Source: Candidatus Goldiibacteriota bacterium (lineage in GTDB: Bacteria; Oederibacteriota; JAAXVQ01). Taken from it: a DNA stretch of 34,151 bases. The position numbers and the translations under genes were made by a program. The stretch is taken from the NCBI GenBank assembly GCA_020052235.1, contig JAGVPM010000047.1:1-34151 (forward strand), given 5' to 3'. Of this stretch, positions 12,101 to 17,573 are shown piece by piece. A model generated the notes under the pieces. That model was not told the DNA's origin. It saw only the letters and a program-made list of their open reading frames with translations, and made no database searches. How positions within the stretch are numbered: position 1 is the first letter of the stretch; each line of letters begins with the position of its first letter.

Positions 12101-15100
12101 CAGCAGGAAACCATAGCCGCGGGCTCTGATTTGTCGGGCACCACGGGATGGCAGCGCCTGGTTACTAGATTGATATCGCCTTTCCAGGGTGAAGGCAGTG
12201 TTATGGGACGGGTGCGCAACATGTTTCTGACCGAGGCTGGTATGCAGCGTGCTGTGGAAGCACGGAAGCAGACGATCATGGAAATTCGCGAATCGGGTGG
12301 AGGAGATCAATTGTTGCGGGCGGCGAAACTGGAAGGCATGACCGATTTCCGGCCCGAAGCAATTGAAAAAATCGGTTCAACCATGCAGACACTCATGGAA
12401 GGCATGCGCGCGGAATTGGGTGGAAAGGTTCAATTATCTGAAAAACAGATGTCCCAGATGAAGGAAATGCTGGTTGAAAAAATCAGCGCGGAAATGCCTG
12501 AATTAAATGCGCAAAGCGTCAAGATCATGGGTGAATTGATGGTGCGGTTCCAGATGGATGGGAAGTACAATGGGTTTACGCTGGATCCGCCTATGTTGAG
12601 CTTTTTATTCCGTCAGGCAGAGTTGCATTACCTTAACATGGAACTGAAGGGCAAAAATCCGGTGGCGAAGATGTTGATCGGTGAAGCCCTGCAACTGGCT
12701 ATGGGCGGCGGCAAGTCGTGCTCGCCGTTGGCTTTGGAAGTGGCGCGGGAATTGTTCAAGGCCAACAATCCCGGCAAACCGGTGCCGGCGCAATTGTACA
12801 TGACCAACGTCGGCTTGGTGGATCCGATCTTAGGAGAAGGTCCGTTTAAAAAGATGGTAAGTGAGGGCAGAGGTGACTTGGTGGTTTTGACCAAGGAAAC
12901 TGCCCAAGAAGTAATTAAAAATGGGTTTGCGGAAAACAAAGTATATGTAATGGATAATGAGACCCTGAAGCACGCGGTATTGGAAATGCGCAGCCAGGGT
13001 AAGAGTGATGCTCAGATTTCGCGGACTTTGCAGGGACGTTTGGGTACCGTAGCCTGGGACGAATTTCACGCTGCGTTCCACACGACGGATACCATTATTG
13101 GAGCTTCGGGCGTGTTTACACATTTGAGCGATGTGGCCAAAATGCAATTGTCCACCATGGCCGTGGATCATGTGGCAACATATGCCAAAGTGAGGGAATG
13201 GTTCATGGATCAGGTAAAAGATCCGGTTACCGGAACCATTGACAAAGGCAAGTTTATTAAATTGTTTGAAAATATAGAGCGGGGTCCGGCGCAAGAGGTC
13301 CGCAATCAACTGCAATTTACCAGTGAAGCGTGCGAAGCGATCAAGCAGGCTACGGGCTTGGATTTCCGTAAAGCCGGCGATGCGATGATCCTGGAGAAAA
13401 TGGCACGGGTGTTGACCACTAAGAACGGGCGCGAATGGACTGGGTCGTTGGATACACGCGATGGCAGCACTCATTATGGCACGGCCGAGGGCGGTGTGGG
13501 CAAACCGAATACCATTTTCGGCGACCAGCTGCAGGCGGCATTCACGAATGCGGAGATTTTCCTGTCCGAAACCGGCACGAAGGCGTCGCAGATCCACGGC
13601 CGCGAATTTGCCAGGCGGAATCCAAAGTTTGTGGAATCAGTGGTGGAAGCATTGGTGCATACCACCACGGAGCGAGTGACCATGATGGAAGCTATGAATT
13701 TATTAGGCGCGCAGAATGTCGTCGGATTTTCAGGAACGTTTGAAGGTATGAAAGGTGCTTTAGGATCGTGGGGCAAACAAGTGGTGGCCATCAACAGGGA
13801 ACCCGTGATTGACATGCATCAAATTATGGATGGCGAAGCGTATTTCAAAATTAAAGTCGGCGAAGATGTCGTGATGGTGAAACGTTCAGCCGAAGGTAAG
13901 CTGATCATGGAATGGGCGCCGGAAGGGTTTAATGAGCAAGCCTTTTTTGTCAAGTATGCCCAGGAATTAATGGGCAGTCCAAGTGCGGTTAAAGGCCGGA
14001 CAGTAACTCAGCAGATTTTTACGCACAACGATAATCCTGTTTTAGCTGAGACCCGTCAGCGCATGCAAGAAGCTTTGGGTAAGGAACGCACGGAAATGGT
14101 GACAATCAGCACGGACACTGTGGAAACGTTCATCAAAGAATCCGGCATGAAAGTGGAGCGCATTGACGGCAAATTAAGCGATGTTTCGTCGAAGACGGTA
14201 ATTAAAGAATTGTTACGGGTTCAAGGCGAAGGCAAGACCCAATTGATTTTGATTGATGGTATGTCTCCGGATTTATGGAGCTCGGCTATGCAAGTGCTGA
14301 AGGGCGAAATTCAGGCTTCGGGCGGATGGCAGCAACAACGCATGATTTTTGCTCCCAAGATCGGCGAAGGGCTAAATACCTTGGAAATCAAGGGCAGCGA
14401 AATGGTGAATATGGGCGCGGCTTTGCACCAAATGGATATGCGCCCCTTGGATGTATACCGGCAGACCATGAAACGCTTGAATGTAACTGATGCTGTATTG
14501 GAGGGCGGATACAAGCGCGCCAAAGGTTTGACGGGTATGAGTTTGGATTTTAATGACATCAATAATGTGACGCGGGGTGAAGCGCGTGAGTTTGCCCAAC
14601 TAATCTCGCGTGTGAAAGAAACCATGCAGGCCCAAGGAACGCGCACAATCGAGGTGGATTTGTCCGAAGGTACACGTTTGGACGGTTCTAAAGGCTTGGT
14701 CATGGCAGACACACAGTCGGCGAAATATTTCCGGGAATTCAATGACATGCTGGTGGGCGAAGGACGGAAAATTGGTGAGGGTGCTCAAGTTGAAGTCGTG
14801 GGTATAGCGAAGCGGATCTTGAACGAAGTGGATGCTCAAAAAATCAGCAGTTCGCTGCAGACGCAAGCAGGGATCAAGACCGAGGAAACAGTGAGGGTGT
14901 CGGTGGAAAAAGGTTCGGCAGAATATATGCCGGAATTGGCCCGGACCATTGAACGCAACATGCCGGAGTTGATGAGGAAATACCAAGGCGTTTCGGACTT
15001 GGTGGCGCGCACGGAAGTAGGGCGTTCACAGATGGTGGATACACCATGGTTTAATCCTGGCGGACTGAAGAATGGAGTCACGTTGCCTGCACTGGTCGGA

Positions 15101-17458
15101 TCGATAGGCAACTACATTGATCAAAGGAAGGATGCGATCAAGGTATCGGGTTCTAAGATCGCATTGACCAGGGCATATGCAGAATCGTGGCAGAATCCCA
15201 CGTGGCTGCAAAATAATTCTGCACATGTGGCCGAATACCAGGCGAAGTATGGCGAAGCATGGTTTGAACCCGCTATGCGCGATCGTTTTGGCGCGGATTG
15301 GAAGATGTACTCCGGCCTGGGCCAGGCAGGGAACGTGGTGAGCCAGATGTTCACCCTGTCTCGGCAGCAGAGCCGGATCGAGACGGAATATGGGAAGCTG
15401 AACCAGAGTGCGGCTGAATTGGGTCAGCTGGTACAAAGTGGACAAGAGACAGTGGTATTCCAAGGGAAGTCCATGACAGTTCCGCAGGCGGAAAAGTTGA
15501 TGACTAACCTGCAATACGCGGCGGCAGACCTGGGACAGCGCTACAACATCACCGGGGAACGGACGGGTATCCTGGCGACCATCCAACATCCGATCCAGCA
15601 AATGGGCCAAGCCATCAATACTTTGCGCCAGCAACCGTTGTCTGAGTTGCTGCAAAAACCCGTTGCGGCAGTAGCTGGTGTGGCGGCAGCTGTGGCGATT
15701 ACATTGGGCGGTTTCTCAGGTGTTTCAGCAGGGGCATTGTCCTCGAATTGGAGTGCTTCCATTATGGCGCGGCTGAGCGGACAGTCGGCGGTTGTAGAAA
15801 CGCTTACACCGGAAACCGAAGCAGCGGCTGTGGTTGCCGGTACGTCCAAGGCAAAGGAAAGCGCGGATCCAACCCAGCCGGGACTTGCAGTGTCGACCCC
15901 GGGGCTTGCAACTGTGCACACGGCCAAAGTCAATGGCAGCTTGGTCGAAGCCTGGAAACAGCAAGTGGGAGAAAATCGCGACGGTCAACAAGCGGTGTCG
16001 AGCCTGTCGGAGTTGTTGAACGAGCGCGGGATAACGCTGAAGACCGGAACCGAAGCGCGGTATTACGGGCATATGCACTTATTGGCCTCGGCGCTGTCGT
16101 TGCTGGAAAAAGGACCGGTATCATTGCAGGAATTGTTCCGCACCATCAGCGTGGCGGATGCATCCCAAGCCAATAACGGGCTCTTTGTGCCGAAAACCGC
16201 GGCCGGGTTCTTTGCCAGCCAGAGGTATGTAAACGTAGTTATGAACCAAGCTGCGTTGAAGATCGCGGATGAGATTGCCAAGAGCACGCCTGAAGCTGAT
16301 GCGGCAGTAAGAAAGTTAGGCTTCATGGGCATGTTTAAGGATTATCAAATCGGCCAGCATCCGGATGTTTGGATGGCGGAATTCGTGAAGAATTATATTC
16401 TAAACGGCGACGAATTGCGGGCGGATATGAAGGCGTGGCCGAACGGTGAACAAAAAGTTTTGATTCAGGAAGCCTATACCGCCATTCAGAAAGCGTTCAA
16501 GAATGTGGAATATGGCGAAAAGGATCTGGCGGAAATGGCCAAAGCCGTGCAGAGCATGGAAAAAGACGCCGGTGCTTTGATGGCCAATGCGGAACGTTCC
16601 ATCCAAAGTGATTTGGCCAAGGCTGATGCAGGCGACCGTACGGCCTTGAAAATCGCCAAGGACGAGGAATTTGAAATGCGGTTTGGCATTACCCGGACGG
16701 ATTACCAGCAGATGTCCCGGATGCCATTGGGCCTGAGGATGGCGCAATGGTTGTCGGATGAAACGGCTTTGCGGGCAAATCCCATCCGGGAATCGAATAT
16801 ATCGGGGCTGAAGTTGGCCGGGTTGGGAGTTGCGGTTGCCGCATTGGGCGTATTTGCCGTGGCTGGGGCGGCGACTATAGCTGCAGTTGGAGCGTTTGCC
16901 ATGGCTGCAGGGCTGGCCATGGGCGGGTTGTTTATCATGGCGCAGGCGGATCAGATCGCCTGGAGCATGAACCCGGGTGATTATATTATGACCCGGTTGA
17001 ATAAGGGGGCCTACAAAGAATTTGGTGCAGGTTTGTTGGCGGACAATGAATTTAAGCAAGCCGTTGGTGGTCTGAGGGTTCCCGGCACGCAGCGGGTGGT
17101 TTCGGAAGAAAACCGCACGCGGGCCATCCGGATAGTATTGGATCATCTGCTAAAGACAGCGCAAGCCAATTCCGCGAACGATGCGAAGTTGGAGCCGCAA
17201 ATCCGCAGCGCAGCTGGTGTGCTGCAGATGCTGCAGTTCAACGTGGCTACGGAAATATCCAAATCCGGTGCCGCCAACGGGCAGTTGTCGGTTCAAATGA
17301 CGCCGACAGTTCAACCGTCCAAAGCCTTGATGATGGACGATAAATTCAAACGGGTGGTTGAACAAATTAATTTCTTGGGCATCATTAACATCAATCTTCC
17401 CGCGCGTTGGGAACAGCAGAAGCCCATGAAGTTGAAGACCTCGGACAGCGCCGCCTAA
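2..17458 (+). CDS. Giant multidomain repeat protein, 5' end outside the window; contains SecA-like ATPase module, 41-aa repeat array, coiled-coil and hydrophobic segments
   Basis: Uninterrupted frame. The track starts it at a GTG (nt 14), but the frame is open back to nt 2 and encodes DAGKVLKA, the tail of the same 12-aa repeat that follows, so the real start is upstream. Stop TAA at 17456-17458 is followed by a strong terminator. Confidence 0.93.
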   Translation, partial: DAGKVLKAMKPEDAGKILTAMKPEDAGKVVATLKVEDANKMLSTMKVQDADKVTAASKVVQGSSVTDGTMLAENGGKKAAKTTVVGLDGETATTRMRSTATSLGQTNPNGNATVKPTGTMNWNGSFNPQLEQRFIRPQVATVVYVKDVSYVRTTQPTMKAAANLVATTVLDNPLSDNALDSGSSNWARAYEAATGRGPTTTGPPSLTQVVQDTAVRVQGTQTTQAPPRPEVTTHGTSQTWSQPTNTDPGGRNLGGQHEHKRQKSEKPKEPSGCAKFFASPIGKILMFVVSVILTVITVGTAAPLLLALCIMLLFITTFVPLPKGWAMALSILTAALGGWASAIQAAGTTIAFTAISALIKTLSSSAVWTSILKAVIREAIILYFMDKFQDASPIFFVLVSLCASVVAGALANGIVGLFADTKSMWDGLKDSLRDLVGMKDGVSYTIFRAVASPLAISLGSVLIQVGVSAILEKNTDMNQADRTMVSSMAGTLVMGAAAFGASAMSPVDTMAGSSALKSTGQLFMSYVVRPMIQTAASTAFSVYVAPAFQQQGYASVQYQQMAQSLGQFASGLMPASMTGDPSILTQFSQSIKALDGTNGQTGNGNGTGNGNGTGNGTGNGTGTGTGPNLNGVTVTENPIPGLNAGVSEGTTDKGTGTTGAGLGKGSVPVGSVSTAENAIVPAESLANNGVSDSSGAMNRAKTEMASSTAGGASSSSSQQPSNTEKKLPENMKTNNPVNKPVDTPQNTPQNNPVQNQAQTPETTGLNSAQQVKNEPNREMSPQNVEPVEMKVAKDNSEPAKIVDLNGAKDASANNKTNPSPLRRNDETKTVVGNVTTGGGTGGNGTGGNGTGGSGTSGSGTSGSGTSGSGVDLQNVQALSDAVAPRDGSQAPVTKVNSSGLANGSSANNTQFKQLQQQMDKNGTLPSGNFDVQVSTYQNAAGQNVTLMAATDAQGNQVISAQISGGGKPAVNLVMSQTGSGNTAALKVAEFAGDNTTPVKDQTFSKAAGPNGVNGGGVNGGGASGSSSPGERLNGDKTPAQNLKALLSGMAPGENVVPNSAKGSGDANNGGANNGGGKGSGSDNGGTKNASNNAGEPLKIDGLDSKIKPEGHGLLGAAYRGIFGGEPSGGPSNNATASFNANGTKVDLDYQIPVNSNNRSITAKGSDGNNYQLQLNQNGTVKAVLGRETTVGNGLSNFFSTENHTGFQAAGSKDISVQTSHGEQVYRSDGKGGSKLVADTQSMQIPGPNGQTQTLTGLVPEGTPANLKEATILANQSPNALAQNQSVLREAYDKGIKEGSADFQKLVMDKYQAVAKDVPEQIYSKVGQNNSPQANGLLAKADQMIIAREGSTNPANLQKFVDHAVASGNPALMQQASVMKMSLGDVSGAQKTALAAYNAGIKMPEISRTDLALQTLDVLNKTGMSPKSPEYEAVAKTAIEGVRSDIATNKLSTENFARALELNGVMGKDVLNLSNMSTEITQRVIAEGDKLTPGKTVNVEGIGTVVKAADGSLHLQQQAGDRLITMDFVKGKDNAVSLTRVTVTDGREKPVAVYSTNGGATLTLMETRHSVSVTIDGKTSVQDVMIIKGQTSGEIIVGGKIYEVAIDPVTHQVGSVDISRQPQFVDLSAIREPGKLVFENGQPIVIMPDGTKVSAPKLDGAALETSVVASLVAKGMSPDQAKIQADRMIAGLKLEPGAQIYQAGSRLFIGKPEDFVAGNYRTAEVNRFSTKADAQMTICIAEYKDGKIAVAYLGAEYKDGKLVAPAKVIMPQSYNANGSVKDFVATQRDSVTNREYVSQYKDGKLVTGELRMKNFGPVVLQFDPKGDLTPECRAYLKANSGHGYTFTDIQGGFELTGLAGEKAAFTNSGRVINRSADGVNANASANSESGPYMQSTTIEFDTQQNVTYNFAKYNSQEGESITLVNSTKQTMSIQHTAEGGLIRTTTTSTVFGVWAKTQTDYLTNHTVRDATTGIEVKHFAGETVVSTPAGSKITRGYEVSTFTRDHETLDATTGVKVNHYAGEQVESSSKGSKIIAGTEITTFTVEYSTTDSVSGVKVTHSAGETVESTKDGSHITNGKETTVFTKNYTTTDSATGVKVDHIAGETLESTKDGSKITAGREVTTFTKNYTVTDDKTGVKVDHIAGETVESTKDGSKITAGSEITTFTKDYKVTDDKTGVVVEHYAGETLESKPEGTKITAGKEKTSFTLDYSVTDEKTGVVVKHFAGEQLVSTKDSTKIVDGKETATFTQDYTNLDAATGIESKHYAGEVVQSDAKGSRITTGHETTTFTRKYSQTDGKTGAIITHSKGEVVESNAKGSKIISGYESTYFTRDYTSNEAHGVQVTHYKGETLVTDASGSRITAGYEDTKFTQEYTAPIDKATGVQITHRAGEVIRSDKSGGKIIAGSEESLFTREYSVTDKTSGAVIKHEVGEVVASTGDGSKIIKGRETMTYSKQYTALDEKTGVQVTHFAGEVVASTSEGSKVIKGRETTTYTKQYTTLDVKTGMRVTHFAGEIITTTPEGSKLTAGREKIEFTRNYETTDSKTGIKITHFAGETVEASTTGSKIIAGRETTTFTRDYAVSDDKTGVKITHKAGEVVESSSAGTKIIAGMEYTNFTRDYETTDAATGVKVKHFAGEMIMANSKGSEIVGGHEVTTFTKDYTVMDEKTGVRVVHSAGQKIDSSSAGQKIIEGKQATTFTRDYTVTGEDGKPVVHKAGKTITTEIMNLEGGKAEVTNVSQGGNNAVFINGKQISMGNQVNVSVHDGKIVLLDERGVEKTFNGKGQDVTGFWQDKANSWHGFTDTFVKAADAFWTNVIGNFSESWNSFDGWARVGMLVLSTVAVIGEFVIYGVKTIVGAAVMVLDMVGSTVGTALEWYIDLSTPGALEKRLTTGESVGREAIGEIREGLKVVSEVMEKGFKWVGDKFQWVADQYIKMAEASFNAGGFWGTAGGLLCTLLATTYQSIGQNLQIIVITVLVIAFPCVGGIIATAMMAKDAVINGLGSMFKSFFVDPFVKLGNGFAQMGNLIMGNVEAGASKVRAFVNATSEIIGAAVGIYFAWQMVKAAVGEAKAARGEVLLEGALERIQSGLRDGSIRPEELATKTVGEVLGLKTAPSLMDRVGQIFGKEKADWAGQSFGDVLLKTENGMIKVSELLGKENGAAMLKEMLTSEGFKMGDLNLEVKAPKDGMIKKQFDKWLDRPGGSAMVPRRITEMVKPAQVGRGMSTVGTGVGLTTFVKTFALHQVEQFTNIYKILESKFGRQEVGQARSADGLLAETKLTAAEVETKIADVDAAKAALEGRAQELKGGLSEKSSTQTPQERVSAQKKLQNTQRAIEAKVAERGQLEQLKNTVSELKQARSTAANPELTAQARAEAATRAATLDVEAKLCETKANALNVEAKIADLNAKAVDGKVDSQARSELAKQADAMQRQAKNLEAIQAASERLSASETQLSSAKEELAKSKEAQSEKTKTQEAQSEKSMTKLEAEVKRAESEVRKASTELTEKTVDQAMEKAASSKALGDLMKLKSEVQAQAARAEFAERQTQEKFDKALAKEAEAKIKDLVTKAKVEGMTEGQVRSAIEKISNEPGMSQGEKMALQKALAESTNGKITNESLKQFQGDKGLTRLQGMVENGFGKQAREILKLLCKAEGIKDSQVRAAIEKRLGMDSRVNTENVNTAKLDQAMSQVFGGEGSHSLALTRSMAQAQNGEIRQALKDFYNELGNKDATVESALRKNKGVNEALNKLEKVEGKETVQELARNLKPDQLQALLGAADPMAALLNMKKSQAGRSLAEVRAGEQRTEGIEKVAEKGMAETKTSEMARVEGKTPSVETGAQEHGTTVAERKTGQMENPLARETVKSTERGQGTQVEGSGKTLMQEKVKGSSVAEGLEAASSAGEQVKAAQKGSITEMMSEGTAPESLLKRSLQVQKAANELNMRIAERNQATTAEARQLAEQHITSAENRLQKAQELARIKPDAGYVFRPGELKARFESGRSGMGTNPAMMIDVKMALEGLSPEQAKVLRPKLEAWNRQQETIAAGSDLSGTTGWQRLVTRLISPFQGEGSVMGRVRNMFLTEAGMQRAVEARKQTIMEIRESGGGDQLLRAAKLEGMTDFRPEAIEKIGSTMQTLMEGMRAELGGKVQLSEKQMSQMKEMLVEKISAEMPELNAQSVKIMGELMVRFQMDGKYNGFTLDPPMLSFLFRQAELHYLNMELKGKNPVAKMLIGEALQLAMGGGKSCSPLALEVARELFKANNPGKPVPAQLYMTNVGLVDPILGEGPFKKMVSEGRGDLVVLTKETAQEVIKNGFAENKVYVMDNETLKHAVLEMRSQGKSDAQISRTLQGRLGTVAWDEFHAAFHTTDTIIGASGVFTHLSDVAKMQLSTMAVDHVATYAKVREWFMDQVKDPVTGTIDKGKFIKLFENIERGPAQEVRNQLQFTSEACEAIKQATGLDFRKAGDAMILEKMARVLTTKNGREWTGSLDTRDGSTHYGTAEGGVGKPNTIFGDQLQAAFTNAEIFLSETGTKASQIHGREFARRNPKFVESVVEALVHTTTERVTMMEAMNLLGAQNVVGFSGTFEGMKGALGSWGKQVVAINREPVIDMHQIMDGEAYFKIKVGEDVVMVKRSAEGKLIMEWAPEGFNEQAFFVKYAQELMGSPSAVKGRTVTQQIFTHNDNPVLAETRQRMQEALGKERTEMVTISTDTVETFIKESGMKVERIDGKLSDVSSKTVIKELLRVQGEGKTQLILIDGMSPDLWSSAMQVLKGEIQASGGWQQQRMIFAPKIGEGLNTLEIKGSEMVNMGAALHQMDMRPLDVYRQTMKRLNVTDAVLEGGYKRAKGLTGMSLDFNDINNVTRGEAREFAQLISRVKETMQAQGTRTIEVDLSEGTRLDGSKGLVMADTQSAKYFREFNDMLVGEGRKIGEGAQVEVVGIAKRILNEVDAQKISSSLQTQAGIKTEETVRVSVEKGSAEYMPELARTIERNMPELMRKYQGVSDLVARTEVGRSQMVDTPWFNPGGLKNGVTLPALVGSIGNYIDQRKDAIKVSGSKIALTRAYAESWQNPTWLQNNSAHVAEYQAKYGEAWFEPAMRDRFGADWKMYSGLGQAGNVVSQMFTLSRQQSRIETEYGKLNQSAAELGQLVQSGQETVVFQGKSMTVPQAEKLMTNLQYAAADLGQRYNITGERTGILATIQHPIQQMGQAINTLRQQPLSELLQKPVAAVAGVAAAVAITLGGFSGVSAGALSSNWSASIMARLSGQSAVVETLTPETEAAAVVAGTSKAKESADPTQPGLAVSTPGLATVHTAKVNGSLVEAWKQQVGENRDGQQAVSSLSELLNERGITLKTGTEARYYGHMHLLASALSLLEKGPVSLQELFRTISVADASQANNGLFVPKTAAGFFASQRYVNVVMNQAALKIADEIAKSTPEADAAVRKLGFMGMFKDYQIGQHPDVWMAEFVKNYILNGDELRADMKAWPNGEQKVLIQEAYTAIQKAFKNVEYGEKDLAEMAKAVQSMEKDAGALMANAERSIQSDLAKADAGDRTALKIAKDEEFEMRFGITRTDYQQMSRMPLGLRMAQWLSDETALRANPIRESNISGLKLAGLGVAVAALGVFAVAGAATIAAVGAFAMAAGLAMGGLFIMAQADQIAWSMNPGDYIMTRLNKGAYKEFGAGLLADNEFKQAVGGLRVPGTQRVVSEENRTRAIRIVLDHLLKTAQANSANDAKLEPQIRSAAGVLQMLQFNVATEISKSGAANGQLSVQMTPTVQPSKALMMDDKFKRVVEQINFLGIININLPARWEQQKPMKLKTSDSAA
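820..1515 (+). other. N-terminal hydrophobic, probably multi-pass transmembrane block of giant protein
   Basis: Translated segments ILMFVVSVILTVITVGTAAPLLLALCIMLLFITTFVPL, MALSILTAALGGWASAI, IFFVLVSLCASVVAGALANGIVGLFA and MAGTLVMGAAAFGASAM. Confidence 0.7.
1798..1880 (+). repeat. In-frame (TGNGNG)n / (TGNG)n low-complexity linker
   Basis: Translation QTGNGNGTGNGNGTGNGTGNGTGTGTG; DNA built from ggcaatggaacg/ggcaatggaaca units. Confidence 0.85.
2508..2608 (+). repeat. In-frame GTGGN / GTSGS low-complexity linker with three exact 15-nt copies
   Basis: GGCAGTGGAACCAGC occurs three times head-to-tail at 2555-2599, following GGNGTGGNGTGGSGTSG-type coding repeats. Confidence 0.85.
5879..8092 (+). 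repeat. 18 tandem 41-aa repeats (123-nt period) inside giant protein, consensus FTRDYxxTDxKTGVKVTHxAGExVESxxxGSKIxAGxExTT, plus a truncated 19th unit at 8093-8190
   Basis: Repeats aligned by eye; 5879-8092 is 2214 nt = 18 x 123. Only two units deviate in length (one of 40 aa, the next of 42 aa). Confidence 0.93.
8485..9200 (+). other. Central hydrophobic/amphipathic block of giant protein (candidate membrane segments)
   Basis: VGMLVLSTVAVIGEFVIYGVKTIVGAAVMVLDMVG, GTAGGLLCTLLATTY, LQIIVITVLVIAFPCVGGIIATAMM and IIGAAVGIYFAWQMV. Confidence 0.65.
9820..10720 (+). other. Long Ala/Glu/Lys/Gln-rich predicted coiled-coil region of giant protein
   Basis: TKLTAAEVETKIADVDAAKAALEGRAQELKGG...LEAEVKRAESEVRKASTELTEK...; no prolines over long stretches, heptad-like spacing. 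Confidence 0.75.
12540..14560 (+). other. Divergent SecA/SF2-like ATPase module within the giant CDS
   Basis: Walker A-like LQLAMGGGKS (GGGKS codons 12704-12718), DExH-like GTVAWDEFH (13058-13069), and NVVGFSGTFEGMKGALGSWGKQVVAINREPVIDM, which parallels the SecA segment LAGMTGTA...VVVIPTNRPVIR (SGT at 13730-13738). Confidence 0.72.
15640..15750 (+). other. Hydrophobic segment of giant protein (candidate TM)
   Basis: LLQKPVAAVAGVAAAVAITLGGFSGVSAGAL. Confidence 0.6.
16805..16950 (+). other. C-terminal hydrophobic hairpin of giant protein (candidate TM pair)
   Basis: LAGLGVAVAALGVFAVAGAATIAAVGAFAMAAGLAMGGLFIMA. Confidence 0.65.
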
Positions 17459-17474
17459 ACGAAAGAAATCCGTG

Positions 17475-17513
17475 AAAACGCCCGGTCGGGAAACCGATCG
17501 GGCGTTTTTTTTA
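17475..17513 (+). terminator. Rho-independent terminator of giant gene
   Basis: aaaaCGCCCGGTCGG-gaaa-CCGATCGGGCGtttttttt: 11-bp stem with one G-U pair, GNRA-type loop, U-tract. Confidence 0.95.
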
Positions 17514-17573
17514 TTATAATTCCCATAAAAAAGTTTATAATACCATTCAAGTTAAGTTTAATCATCCAAGGAT

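Noticed and set aside
17536-17541. TATAAT as promoter for the PAS-kinase gene
   Set aside because: The -10 is perfect, but no convincing -35 lies 16-18 bp upstream (region overlaps the terminator U-tract); too weak to annotate.
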